Positions 14,247 through 23,348 of a DNA stretch of 64,000 bases are shown here, one piece after another; position 1 is the first letter of the stretch; the number at the start of each line of letters is the position of its first letter. The DNA is from Cellulomonas fimi (lineage in GTDB: Bacteria > Actinomycetota > Actinomycetes > Actinomycetales > Cellulomonadaceae): the NCBI RefSeq assembly GCF_028527925.1, contig NZ_JAPESW010000004.1:1-64000 (forward strand), written 5' to 3'. The position numbers and the translations under genes are program-made. The notes under the pieces are model-generated. The model searched no databases. It was given only the letters and a program-made list of their open reading frames with translations, and had not been told where the DNA came from.

Positions 14247-16946
14247 TCAGCGCAGGACGGAGCCCGGCCGCGCCTCGTTCCGCCACGTCGTGGTCGACCC
14301 GCCGCGCAGGAGCGCGATGTCGACCTCGCGCAGCACCTCCGACACGTCCCGGAACCCGCGGATGCTCCCGAGCGCCCCGACGCGGATGCGCGACCCCAGC
14401 TCGTGCCGGAGCTGGTCGAGCAGCTGCCCGACCCGGCCCGGGACGCCGCCCGGGCCCACGTCGTCGAGCAGCACCGCGAAGTCGTCCTCGGCGATGCGCG
14501 CCGGGGTGTCTCCCTCGCGCAGCGGCCGGCGCAGGCGCCGCACGAGCTCGCGGTGCAGGTCGAGCTGCACGTCGCCGTCCTCGTGGCGTCCCTGCGTGGG
14601 GATCGCGTGGTCGTCGGCGACGCGCACCAGGACGACCGCGCAGTCGTAGGACGGCGAGCGCCGCGTCCGCAGCAGCGCCGACGCGAGCCGGTCGAGGAAG
14701 AGCAGGCGGTTGACGAGGCCCGTCTCAGGGTCGTGCAGGGCGTCGCGCTGGAGCGCGAGCTCGGCCTCCTTGCGTTCCGTCACGTCGACCAGCGCGCCGA
14801 CGAGCCGCGCCGGGCACCCCGCGTCGTCGAGGACGGTCACCGCGCGGCACAGCATCCAGCGGTAGTCGCCCGACGACGTGCGCACGCGGTGCTCGAGCTC
14901 GAGCGGCGTGCCCGCGCCGGCGAGCTGCGACGCGATGGCGGCCGACAGGTCGTCGCGGTCGGCGGGGTGCACGCGCTCGAGCCACTCCGCGGGCGAGTCG
15001 CCGATGACCTCGTCGTCGTAGCCGAGCGTCTGCTTCCAGCGCGGCGAGTAGTACACCGTGCCCGCGGAGACGTCCCAGTCCCAGGTGCCGTCGTGCGCGG
15101 CCATCGACGCGAGCGCGTAGCGCTCCTCGCTCGCGCGCACGGTGTCGGCGAGGGAGCGTTCCCGCGCAGCGGCCTGCTCGAGCGCCCGTCGCTGCTCGCG
15201 CAGCGACGTGAGCAGGCGCTCCTGGTCGAGCGCGACCGCGAGCAGCGCCGCCCAGTGGTTGAACCGGTCGCGCGCGCTCGTGGCCCGCGTCTCGGCGGTG
15301 CCGTCGATCGCGAGCAGGCCCCAGTCGCTCCCGCCGAACGTCACCGGGACGACGAACGTGAGCTCGTTGCTGCCGACCGTCCCGGCCCGCGTGAGCGCCG
15401 CCGGCGGGAACTGGCTCGCGGTCGTGCGCATGCCGACCAGGCGCGACAGCGTGCCCGACGTGTCGTGCACGCCGACGATCTCCATCTCGCGGTCGCCAGG
15501 TCCCCGGTCGGCACCGAGCCAGAGCCCGAGGCAGGCGTGCCCGCGCACACCGCGAGGGAGCCAGCCGAGCGCACGGGGGCTCGCGCCGTCGCCGCGCAGC
15601 AGGTCCATGTCGACCTCGTACTGGTCGACGATCGTGCGCTCGAGCTGGCCGCTGCGGGCGAGCATCGCGCGCGTGCAGCCCTTGGTCAGCGCGAGCAGCA
15701 CCTCGGTGACCGCGCGCCGGACCACGGCCTCGTGCTCGGGCCGCGGGAGCGCCTCGAGGGTCGCGTTCTCGATGCCGCGCAGGCACGTGACGAGCTGCTC
15801 GAGGGCCTCGGGATGGGGCTGCATCGCCGCCGTGAGGTCGGCGAGGCGCGCGAGCGTCGCCGGAGCCGGGACCGTGCCGCGCTCGGCCGCGGCCTCGAGC
15901 GGCTCGACGACGGCGTGCCACCAGGTGTCCCGGGGAGCGCTCCCGGCACGCCGGCCGGCGCCCGCGCCGACCGGACCGACGAACGCCGTCTCGGCGAGCG
16001 CCCGCAGCAGCTGGTGGCCGCCCGCGACCCCGGTCGGCTGCTCGCTCGTCGACGTGGGGCCGACCTCGGTGCAGCCGCACGACTCGCGCAGCACGAGCGT
16101 CGACGGCGTCCGGTACTCGCCGCCCACGATCTCCTCGCCGCGCATGCGCGCCAGGAGCAGCGAGACCGCCGTCTCGCCCACACGGTCGTAGTGCGCGTCC
16201 ACGGTCGACAGCCGGGGCGTCACCCGCGCGCCGGAGTCGGCGTGGTCGAACCCGATGACCGCCTGGTCGCGCGGCAGCACGAGGCCCGCGGCGCGCAGCG
16301 CACGCTGGAAGCCGATCGCGTTGCGGTCGGTCGCGGCGACGACCGCCGTCGTCTGGCGGCCGAGCGCGAGCATCCGCGCCGCCGCGTCCGCGCCGCCCTG
16401 CTCGTGGTTGTCGGTGGCGTCGTACCACCACGCCTCGGCGGGCTCGATGCCGTGGTCGGCGAGCGTCGCGCGGTACGCCGCGAACCGCTCGCGCATGTCG
16501 CGCTGCGTGAGGCACCCTACGAACCCGATCCGGGTGTGGCCGTGCCCCACGAGGTGGTCGACGGCCGCCCGGACGCCTGCGGTGTTGTCGGGGACGACGA
16601 CCGGGTCGTCCGGCGTCGTCGGCTCCTCCGACACGAGCACGAGCGGGACGCCCCACTGCTGCACGGCCGCGAGCCGGTCGGCGCGCAGCGCCTTGCCGAC
16701 GACCACGAGACCGTCGACCGCGCCGAGCGCCACAGGGGCGTCGAGGATCGACTCGTCCGGGTAGCGCTCCCGGTCCAGGCCCGCGGGATACGTCTGGACG
16801 GCGACCACGCGGTGCCCCGCCGCGCGGGCTGCGCGGGCCACGCCGGCGATGAGCGCACCGAAGTAGAAACCCCCGACGACCGGCGACAACACACCGATGG
16901 TGCGTCGCGCCGTCGGCGACACCGGACCGCGCCGGACAGTCCCCAT
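14247..16946 (-). CDS. LacI-type sugar sensor fused to PAS and degenerate GGDEF domain
   Basis: An 899-residue fusion. Residues ~15-290 are a periplasmic-binding/LacI-type ligand domain without any HTH (TIGVLSPVVGGFYFG, GHTRIGFVGC, VIGFDHADSG), ending in the Cys-Gly-Cys motif of ESCGCTE (289-294). Residues ~480-600 may be a GAF-like domain (VVPVTFGGSDWGLLAID), with a helical linker. A PAS/PAC domain follows at ~608-726 (TWDWDVSAGTVYYSPRWKQ, then DVTERK). Residues ~730-899 are a GGDEF-type domain (HDPETGLVNRLLFLDRL) whose active-site loop reads AEDDF (819-823) instead of GGDEF, so diguanylate cyclase activity is doubtful. No signal peptide or membrane segment is seen, so it is cytosolic. It diverges from a LacI repressor and lies next to two cellulase genes, which suggests sugar-linked signalling. 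Confidence 0.88.
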   Translation of the reverse strand: MGTVRRGPVSPTARRTIGVLSPVVGGFYFGALIAGVARAARAAGHRVVAVQTYPAGLDRERYPDESILDAPVALGAVDGLVVVGKALRADRLAAVQQWGVPLVLVSEEPTTPDDPVVVPDNTAGVRAAVDHLVGHGHTRIGFVGCLTQRDMRERFAAYRATLADHGIEPAEAWWYDATDNHEQGGADAAARMLALGRQTTAVVAATDRNAIGFQRALRAAGLVLPRDQAVIGFDHADSGARVTPRLSTVDAHYDRVGETAVSLLLARMRGEEIVGGEYRTPSTLVLRESCGCTEVGPTSTSEQPTGVAGGHQLLRALAETAFVGPVGAGAGRRAGSAPRDTWWHAVVEPLEAAAERGTVPAPATLARLADLTAAMQPHPEALEQLVTCLRGIENATLEALPRPEHEAVVRRAVTEVLLALTKGCTRAMLARSGQLERTIVDQYEVDMDLLRGDGASPRALGWLPRGVRGHACLGLWLGADRGPGDREMEIVGVHDTSGTLSRLVGMRTTASQFPPAALTRAGTVGSNELTFVVPVTFGGSDWGLLAIDGTAETRATSARDRFNHWAALLAVALDQERLLTSLREQRRALEQAAARERSLADTVRASEERYALASMAAHDGTWDWDVSAGTVYYSPRWKQTLGYDDEVIGDSPAEWLERVHPADRDDLSAAIASQLAGAGTPLELEHRVRTSSGDYRWMLCRAVTVLDDAGCPARLVGALVDVTERKEAELALQRDALHDPETGLVNRLLFLDRLASALLRTRRSPSYDCAVVLVRVADDHAIPTQGRHEDGDVQLDLHRELVRRLRRPLREGDTPARIAEDDFAVLLDDVGPGGVPGRVGQLLDQLRHELGSRIRVGALGSIRGFRDVSEVLREVDIALLRGGSTTTWRNEARPGSVLR

Positions 16947-16980
16947 GGTTGCTCCTCGCCTACGTCGTCGGAGTCGAGAT

Positions 16981-16994
16981 GGTGCAATTGTGCC
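16981..16994. promoter_or_regulatory. CAATTG-centred dyad in divergent promoter region
   Basis: GG-TG-CAATTG-TG-CC: an inverted repeat with two unmatched positions per arm, in the 67 bases between the sensor gene and the LacI gene. It is placed to affect both promoters and may bind the LacI protein, but this is inference. Confidence 0.35.
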
Positions 16995-17013
16995 GCATCG
17001 GGCGACACACTAG

Positions 17014-18120
17014 GTGATCGTGGTCACACCTGCATATGACTCGTCCACCGATGGAAGCACTCCGACCCCTCCGGGACCGGGACCGCTTCCACCGTCCACC
17101 CCGGCGCCGAGGCGTCCGACGATCACCGACGTCGCCCGTGCGGCAGGCGTCTCGATCGCGGTCGTCTCCTACGCCCTGAACGGTCGCCCCGGCGTCTCGG
17201 CGGCGACCCGTGAGCGTGTGCTGCGAGTCGCCGACGAGTTCAACTGGCGACCGAGCGCCGCCGCCCGGTCGATGCGCACGGGCCCGCGTGCGGTCGGTCT
17301 CGTCGTGGACCGTGCGGGCGCCGGCCCCGCGGCGCAAGCGACCGGCGTGCTCGAGTTCGTCACCGCGATCCAGGAGGTCCTCGCGACGCGGAACCTCGCG
17401 CTCGTGCTGCAGATCGTGGACGGCCCTGAGGCCGCGGTCGCCCTGTACGGCGAGTGGTGGGCCGAGCGGCGCTTCGACGTCATGGTCGTCACCGACGTCC
17501 TGGTCGAGGACCCCCGGATCGACGCGCTGCGCCGGTTGCGTGCCCCCACGGTCGTCGTGGGCGGCTCGCCCGAGGACCACGACCTCGCGAGCGTGCGGGT
17601 CGACGAGGCGGACGCGTACGCGCGCGTCGCCCGCTACCTGCTCGAGCTGGGCCACCGGAACGTCGCCGCCGTCACCGCACCCGCGGGGCTCGCGCGCACG
17701 CGATCGCGCGTCGGCGCGCTGGCTCGGGTCCTCGACCCGGCGGGCGGGCACCTGCAGCACGAGGCCACCGCCGGCACGGCCGAGGAGGCGGCGGTCGCGA
17801 CCCGTCGGCTGCTGACCGCGGGCCGGCCGCCGACGGCGATCGTGTTCGACTCGGACCAGATGGCCATCGCGGCGCTCGACGTGGCGCGCCGGACGGGCCT
17901 GGCCGTGCCGTGGGACCTGTCGGTGGTCGCGGGCTCGGACTCCGCGCTGTGCCGGCTCGCGACGCCGTCGGTCACGACGCTGCCGTCGGCCGAGCGGGAC
18001 CTCGGCCTTGCGACCGGCGAGGCGGTGCTCGCGGTGCTCGACGGCGACACCCGGGTCCGTCGCGAGCTCCAGGTCGGCGGGCTGGCGGTACGCGGGAGCA
18101 CCGGTCCGCGGAGCCGCTGA
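17014..18120 (+). CDS. LacI-family transcriptional regulator
   Basis: A 368-residue LacI-type regulator, which binds operator DNA as a dimer and is released by a sugar. The HTH is at about 35-85: TITDVARAAGVSIAVVSYAL, then NGRPGVSAATRERVLRVADE and the hinge NWRPSAAARSMRTG. The ligand domain spans the remainder (VMVVTDVLVEDPRID, HRNVAAVTAP, PPTAIVFDSDQMAIAALD). The N-terminal 34 residues are Pro/Thr-rich. Start GTG 17014 is used; GTG 17020 is in frame. It lies just upstream of, and in the same direction as, the GH6 gene (198 bases apart) and diverges from the sugar-sensor fusion, so control of cellulase genes is a reasonable inference. Confidence 0.9.
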   Translation: MIVVTPAYDSSTDGSTPTPPGPGPLPPSTPAPRRPTITDVARAAGVSIAVVSYALNGRPGVSAATRERVLRVADEFNWRPSAAARSMRTGPRAVGLVVDRAGAGPAAQATGVLEFVTAIQEVLATRNLALVLQIVDGPEAAVALYGEWWAERRFDVMVVTDVLVEDPRIDALRRLRAPTVVVGGSPEDHDLASVRVDEADAYARVARYLLELGHRNVAAVTAPAGLARTRSRVGALARVLDPAGGHLQHEATAGTAEEAAVATRRLLTAGRPPTAIVFDSDQMAIAALDVARRTGLAVPWDLSVVAGSDSALCRLATPSVTTLPSAERDLGLATGEAVLAVLDGDTRVRRELQVGGLAVRGSTGPRSR

Positions 18121-18176
18121 CCAGGACGTTCGCCCCCGTCGGCGCGCGGTCGACCGGTAACGAATGGGTAACGCGC

Positions 18177-18197
18177 GGGGCTTAAACGATTTGCCCC
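18177..18197. promoter_or_regulatory. inverted repeat upstream of the GH6 gene
   Basis: GGGGC and GCCCC arms around an AT-rich 11-base centre (TTAAACGATTT). It is the only AT-rich point in the 198-base gap between LacI and GH6 genes, with GGTAACG repeated twice just before it. The AAACG core resembles LacI-type half sites. It could be an operator or a weak terminator for the LacI gene. Confidence 0.4.
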
Positions 18198-18318
18198 ATG
18201 CCGCCCGGATCGGCCTGCGTGTTGAGGTAGCCGCCAGTCGCCGTGGACTCCCCCCGGGCGACTCGCGCCCGACCGGGACGGTCCGCTCGGGTGTGCCGAT
18301 CGACACCCGGAGGACCAC

Positions 18319-20922
18319 GTGTCCACACACGGCAAGCGAGCGACGGTGAGGCGGCGGCTACGCGCCGCGGCGACCGTCGCCACGGCGACGGCACTCGCCG
18401 CCGTCCCTCTCACCACCCTGGCGACGAGCGCGAGCGCCGCGCCGACCCATGTCGACAACCCCTACTCGGGCGCGGTCCAGTACGTGAACCCCACGTGGTC
18501 CGCCTCGGTCACAGCTGCCGCCGGCCGGCAGAGCGCAGACCCGACCCTCGCCGCGAAGATGCGGACGGTCGCGACGCAGCCCACCGCCGTCTGGATGGAC
18601 CGGATCTCCGCGATCACCGGCAACGCCGACGGCAACGGGCTGAAGTTCCACCTCGACAACGCGGTCGCGCAGCAGAAGGCCGCGGGCAAGCCGCTCGTCT
18701 TCAACCTCGTCATCTACAACCTGCCGGGACGCGACTGCTTCGCGCTGGCGTCCAACGGCGAGCTGCCCGCGAGCGACGCGGGTCTCGCGCGGTACAAGAC
18801 CGAGTACATCGACCCGATCGCGGACCTGCTCGACAACCCGGAGTACGAGAACATCCGGATCGCCGCGACGATCGAGCCCGACTCGCTGCCGAACCTGGTG
18901 ACGAACATCTCCGAGCCCGCCTGCCAGCAGTCGGCGCCGTACTACCGCCAGGGCGTGAAGTACGCGCTCGACAAGCTCCACGCCATCCCGAACGTCTACA
19001 ACTACATCGACATCGGCCACTCCGGCTGGCTCGGCTGGGACAGCAACGCGGGCCCGTCCGCGACGCTGTTCGCCGAGGTCGCCAAGACGACGACCGCGGG
19101 CTTCGCGTCGATCGACGGCTTCGTCTCCGACGTCGCCAACACGACGCCGCTCGAGGAGCCGCTGCTCACGGACTCGTCGCTGACGATCAACAACAACCCG
19201 ATCCGGTCGTCGAAGTTCTACGAGTGGAACTTCGACTTCGACGAGATCGACTACACCGCGCACATGCACCGGCTCCTGGTCGCGGCGGGCTTCCCGTCGA
19301 CGATCGGCATGCTGATCGACACCTCGCGCAACGGCTGGGGCGGCCCGAACCGCCCGACGTCCATCACGGCCAGCACGGACGTGAACACCTACGTCGACGC
19401 GAACCGCGTGGACCGTCGTGTGCACCGCGGCGCGTGGTGCAACCCGCTCGGCGCGGGCATCGGCCGCTTCCCGGAGGCCTCGCCGTCGGGCTACGCCTCG
19501 TCGCACCTCGACGCGTTCGTCTGGATCAAGCCCCCGGGTGAGTCCGACGGTGCGTCGTCGGAGATCCCGAACGACCAGGGCAAGCGGTTCGACCGCATGT
19601 GCGACCCGACGTTCGTCTCACCCAAGCTGAACAACCAGCTCACGGGTGCCACGCCGAACGCGCCGCTCGCCGGCCAGTGGTTCGAGGAGCAGTTCGTCAC
19701 CCTGGTGAAGAACGCCTACCCGGTCATCGGCCAGACGGACCCGGGCAACGACACGCAGGCGCCGACGGCGCCGACGGGCCTCACCGCCGGCACGACGACG
19801 TCGACCTCCGTCCCGCTGTCGTGGACCGCGTCGACCGACAACGTCGGCGTCACCGGCTACGACGTGTACCGCGGCACGACGCTGGTGGGCACCTCGACCA
19901 CGACGAGCTACACGGTCACGGGCCTCACGCCCGCCACGGCGTACTCGTTCACGGTCCGCGCCAAGGACGCGGCGGGCAACGTCTCGACCGCCTCGACCGC
20001 GGTCTCCGCGACCACGCAGTCGGGCACCGTCACGGACACGCAGGCGCCGTCGGTGCCGTCGGGCCTGACCGCCGGCACGACGACCACCACGTCGGTCCCG
20101 CTGTCGTGGACCGCCTCGACCGACAACGTCGGCGTCGCGGGCTACGAGATCCTGCGCGGCACGACCGTGGTCGGCACGTCCACCACGACGAGCTTCACGG
20201 TCACCGGCCTGTCCGCCGGCACGACGTACTCGTTCTCGGTGCGCGCCAAGGACGCCGCGGGCAACACGTCCGCCGCTTCCACCGCCGTCTCCGCGACGAC
20301 GAAGACGGACACCGTGGTCGACACGCAGGCGCCCACCGCGCCGACGGGTCTGGCCGCGGGGACCGCGACGAGCACGGCGATCCCGCTGTCGTGGAACGCC
20401 TCGACCGACAACGTCGCCGTGACGGGCTACGACGTGTACCGCGGCACGACGCTCATCGGCTCGAGCGCCACGACGAGCTACACGGCGACCGGCCTCACCG
20501 CCGGTACCACGTACTCGTTCACGGTCCGGGCGAAGGACGCCGCGGGCAACGTCTCGACCGCGTCGTCGGCGCTGTCGGCCTCGACGCTGCCGAGCAACCC
20601 GACCGGCGGCTGCACCGTGAAGTACACGGCCAGCTCGTGGAACAACGGCTTCACCGCCTCCGTCCGCGTGACGAACGACAGCACCAGTGCCCTCAACGGC
20701 TGGACGCTCGGGTTCTCGTTCGCGAACGGCCAGCGGGTGACGCAGGGCTGGAGCGCCGACTGGTCGCAGTCGGGCACGGCCGTGACGGCCAAGAACGCGG
20801 CGTGGAACACCACGCTCGCCGCGAAGTCCTCGGTCGACATCGGCTTCAACGGCTCGCACTCGGGCACGAACAACGCGCCGACGGCCTTCACGCTCAACGG
20901 CGTGGCCTGCACCGTCGCGTGA
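18319..20922 (+). CDS. cel6B: GH6 exo-cellobiohydrolase with three FnIII and CBM2
   Basis: An 867-residue secreted cellulase that releases cellobiose from cellulose chain ends. A signal peptide (basic MSTHGKRATVRRRLR, hydrophobic core, cut near SASA-APT at 40/41) is followed by the GH6 domain (~45-475). The general acid is in ATIEPDSLPN (Asp188), and DTSRNGWGG (Asp334) is the second conserved acid. Three fibronectin III repeats follow (about 480-566, 576-662, 670-757), then a CBM2 (764-867) with the terminal cysteine pair Cys765/Cys864 and surface tryptophans. Domain order and length match C. fimi CbhA/Cel6B (about 872 residues). GTG start 18319 has GGAGGA 5 bases upstream. Confidence 0.95.
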   Translation: MSTHGKRATVRRRLRAAATVATATALAAVPLTTLATSASAAPTHVDNPYSGAVQYVNPTWSASVTAAAGRQSADPTLAAKMRTVATQPTAVWMDRISAITGNADGNGLKFHLDNAVAQQKAAGKPLVFNLVIYNLPGRDCFALASNGELPASDAGLARYKTEYIDPIADLLDNPEYENIRIAATIEPDSLPNLVTNISEPACQQSAPYYRQGVKYALDKLHAIPNVYNYIDIGHSGWLGWDSNAGPSATLFAEVAKTTTAGFASIDGFVSDVANTTPLEEPLLTDSSLTINNNPIRSSKFYEWNFDFDEIDYTAHMHRLLVAAGFPSTIGMLIDTSRNGWGGPNRPTSITASTDVNTYVDANRVDRRVHRGAWCNPLGAGIGRFPEASPSGYASSHLDAFVWIKPPGESDGASSEIPNDQGKRFDRMCDPTFVSPKLNNQLTGATPNAPLAGQWFEEQFVTLVKNAYPVIGQTDPGNDTQAPTAPTGLTAGTTTSTSVPLSWTASTDNVGVTGYDVYRGTTLVGTSTTTSYTVTGLTPATAYSFTVRAKDAAGNVSTASTAVSATTQSGTVTDTQAPSVPSGLTAGTTTTTSVPLSWTASTDNVGVAGYEILRGTTVVGTSTTTSFTVTGLSAGTTYSFSVRAKDAAGNTSAASTAVSATTKTDTVVDTQAPTAPTGLAAGTATSTAIPLSWNASTDNVAVTGYDVYRGTTLIGSSATTSYTATGLTAGTTYSFTVRAKDAAGNVSTASSALSASTLPSNPTGGCTVKYTASSWNNGFTASVRVTNDSTSALNGWTLGFSFANGQRVTQGWSADWSQSGTAVTAKNAAWNTTLAAKSSVDIGFNGSHSGTNNAPTAFTLNGVACTVA
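19756..20589 (+). repeat. three tandem FnIII-coding repeats
   Basis: Three ~285-base units inside the GH6 gene encode near-identical FnIII domains (shared VPLSWTASTDNVGV, TYSFTVRAKDAAGN). The nucleotide sequence is highly similar too, so the array could recombine internally or with the two related units in the GH5 gene 2 kb downstream. Confidence 0.8.
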
Positions 20923-20955
20923 CCTGACGTGCTCACCGCACTGACCGCATGACGG

Positions 20956-20991
20956 GCGGGGGTCCTCCGGAACGTCCCGGAGGACCCCCGC
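20956..20991 (+). terminator. hairpin terminator after GH6 gene
   Basis: A perfect 15-base-pair stem (GCGGGGGTCCTCCGG) with a 6-base loop, 34 bases after the GH6 stop. It suggests that the GH5 gene has its own promoter or relies on read-through. Confidence 0.8.
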
Positions 20992-21024
20992 TCCGCGTGC
21001 CCACCCGGCTGCACCACCGGGCTC

Positions 21025-21050
21025 GTCCGGCCGGGACCCACCGGCCGGAC
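21025..21050 (+). promoter_or_regulatory. hairpin in the GH5 leader
   Basis: A perfect 10-base-pair stem (GTCCGGCCGG) with loop GACCCA, ending about 24 bases before the GH5 start codon. Its place just ahead of the GAGGAGA ribosome-binding site allows a role in message stability or translation. Confidence 0.5.
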
Positions 21051-21073
21051 CGGATCGACCCGAGGAGAACCAC

Positions 21074-23302
21074 GTGCACTCCCCCCTCCGAACCCGCGTG
21101 CGCGCGGCGGTCACGGGCCTGCTGGCCGCGACCGCGCTGACCGCGCCGCTGACCCTGGTCGCCGCACCCGCGCAGGCCGCCGCCGGTGACGACTGGCTGC
21201 ACGTCCAGGGCAACACGATCGTCGACGCGTCCGGGAAGGAGGTCGTGCTCTCCGGCGTCAACTGGTTCGGCTTCAACGCGAGCGAGCGCGTCTTCCACGG
21301 CCTGTGGTCCGGCAACATCACCGAGATCACGAAGCAGATGGCCGACCGGGGCATCAACACGGTCCGCGTGCCGATCTCGACGCAGCTGCTGCTCGAGTGG
21401 AAGGCCGGCACCTTCCTCAAGCCGAACGTGAACACGTACGCGAACCCCGAGCTCGAGGGCAAGAACAGCCTGCAGATCTTCGAGTACTTCCTCACGCTGT
21501 GCCAGAAGTACGGCATCAAGGTGTTCCTCGACGTGCACTCCGCCGAGGCCGACAACTCCGGGCACGTCTACAACGTGTGGTGGAAGGGCTCGATCACCAC
21601 CGAGGACGTCTACGCCGGGTGGGAGTGGGCGGCGGCGCGCTGGAAGAACGACGACACGATCATCGGCGCCGACATCAAGAACGAGCCGCACGGCACCCAG
21701 GGCTCGACCGAGCGCGCGAAGTGGGACGGCACGACCGACAAGGACAACTTCAAGCACTTCGCCGAGACGGCGTCGAAGAAGATCCTCGCGATCAACCCGA
21801 ACTGGCTCGTGTTCGTCGAGGGGATCGAGATCTACCCGAAGGAGGGCGTCCCGTGGACCTCGACGGGGCTCACCGACTACTACGGCACGTGGTGGGGCGG
21901 GAACCTGCGGGGCGTGCGTGACTTCCCGATCGACCTCGGGGCGAACCAGGACCAGCTGGTGTACTCGCCGCACGACTACGGGCCGCTCGTCTTCGACCAG
22001 AAGTGGTTCCAGAAGGACTTCGACAAGGCGTCGCTGACCGCCGACGTCTGGGGTCCGAACTGGCTGTTCATCCACGACGAGGACATCGCGCCGCTGCTCA
22101 TCGGCGAGTGGGGCGGCCGGCTCGGTCAGGACCCGCGGCAGGACAAGTGGATGGCCGCGCTGCGCGACCTGATCGCCGAGCGGAAGCTCAGCCAGACGTT
22201 CTGGGTGCTCAACCCCAACTCCGGTGACACGGGCGGTCTGCTGCTCGACGACTGGAAGACGTGGGACGAGGTCAAGTACTCGACGATGCTCAAGCCGACG
22301 CTGTTCCAGCACGGCGGCAAGTTCGTCGGCCTGGACCACGAGGTGCCGCTCGGCGGCGTGGGCTCGACGACCGGCATCTCGATCTCGCAGGTGGGCGGCG
22401 GCACGTCCGACTCGACCGCGCCGAGCGTCCCGAGCGGCGTGAGGGCGGGCACGCCCACGGCGTCGTCGGTCCCGCTGTCGTGGACCGCGTCGACCGACAC
22501 CGGCGGCTCGGGCGTCGCGGGGTACGAGGTCTACCGCGGGTCGACGCTCGTCGGCACGACGACCTCGACGTCGTACACCGTCACGGGCCTGACGGCCGAC
22601 ACGGCGTACTCGTTCTCGGTGCGCGCCAAGGACGGCGCGGGCAACGTGTCGGCGGCGTCCACCGCGGTGTCGGTGCGCACGGCGGCCGGCACGGGTGACA
22701 CGACCGCGCCCAGCGTGCCGACCGGCCTCACGGCGGGCACGGTCACGAAGACGTCGATCCCGCTGACGTGGACCGCGTCGACCGACACCGGCGGCTCGGG
22801 CGTCGCGGGCTACGACGTCTACCGCGGCACGACCCTCGTCGGGACGACGACCACGCCGTCGTACACCGTGACGGGCCTGACGGCGGGCACGTCGTACTCC
22901 TTCACCGTCCGGGCGAAGGACTCGGCGGGCAACGTGTCGGCCGCGTCGGCGGCGCTCACGGCGTCGACCGCTCCGGACGTCGCGACCGGGTCGTGCTCCG
23001 TGGCGTACACGGCCAACGGCTGGTCCAACGGGTTCACGGCTGCGGTCAAGGTCACGAACACCGGGACGACCGCGCTCAACGGCTGGACGCTGGCGTTCGA
23101 CTTCCCCACCGGCCAGACGCTGACGCAGGGCTGGAGTGCGACGTGGGCGCAGTCCGGTGCCAAGGTCACGGCGACCAACGCGGACTGGAACCGCGTGCTC
23201 GCGCCCGGTGCGAGCGTCGAGATCGGGTTCAGCGGGACGCACACCGGCACGAACACCGCGCCGACCGCCTTCACGGTCAACGGGGCGAGCTGCACCCGCT
23301 GA
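21074..23302 (+). CDS. cel5A: GH5 endoglucanase with two FnIII and CBM2
   Basis: A 742-residue secreted endo-1,4-glucanase. A signal peptide ends near PAQA (35). The GH5 domain (~38-430) shows the acid/base in DIKNEP (Glu204) and the nucleophile in LLIGEWGG (Glu345), with SGVNWFGFN early. Two FnIII domains (about 449-536 and 544-631) and a CBM2 (640-742, Cys641/Cys740) follow. Order and size match C. fimi CenD (about 747 residues). GTG start 21074 with GAGGAGA; the start context is like that of the GH6 gene. With GH6 it forms an exo/endo pair for crystalline cellulose. Confidence 0.95.
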   Translation: MHSPLRTRVRAAVTGLLAATALTAPLTLVAAPAQAAAGDDWLHVQGNTIVDASGKEVVLSGVNWFGFNASERVFHGLWSGNITEITKQMADRGINTVRVPISTQLLLEWKAGTFLKPNVNTYANPELEGKNSLQIFEYFLTLCQKYGIKVFLDVHSAEADNSGHVYNVWWKGSITTEDVYAGWEWAAARWKNDDTIIGADIKNEPHGTQGSTERAKWDGTTDKDNFKHFAETASKKILAINPNWLVFVEGIEIYPKEGVPWTSTGLTDYYGTWWGGNLRGVRDFPIDLGANQDQLVYSPHDYGPLVFDQKWFQKDFDKASLTADVWGPNWLFIHDEDIAPLLIGEWGGRLGQDPRQDKWMAALRDLIAERKLSQTFWVLNPNSGDTGGLLLDDWKTWDEVKYSTMLKPTLFQHGGKFVGLDHEVPLGGVGSTTGISISQVGGGTSDSTAPSVPSGVRAGTPTASSVPLSWTASTDTGGSGVAGYEVYRGSTLVGTTTSTSYTVTGLTADTAYSFSVRAKDGAGNVSAASTAVSVRTAAGTGDTTAPSVPTGLTAGTVTKTSIPLTWTASTDTGGSGVAGYDVYRGTTLVGTTTTPSYTVTGLTAGTSYSFTVRAKDSAGNVSAASAALTASTAPDVATGSCSVAYTANGWSNGFTAAVKVTNTGTTALNGWTLAFDFPTGQTLTQGWSATWAQSGAKVTATNADWNRVLAPGASVEIGFSGTHTGTNTAPTAFTVNGASCTR
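22418..22966 (+). repeat. two tandem FnIII-coding repeats
   Basis: Two ~285-base units in the GH5 gene, similar to each other and to the three units of the GH6 gene (shared WTAS-TD, YSF-VRAKD, AGNVS). Confidence 0.8.
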
Positions 23303-23348
23303 CCTCTCCGGTGGGTGCGTCGGACGTGGAGGCCGGCGCACCCACCCC

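Noticed and set aside
14127-17039. Very long open frame on the plus strand, opposite the sensor/GGDEF gene
   Set aside because: It is Arg/His/Ala-rich, antisense to a gene with clear domains, and explained by high GC. The same holds for long antisense frames at 7760-10000, 12263-14203, 32174-35302 and 194-1894.
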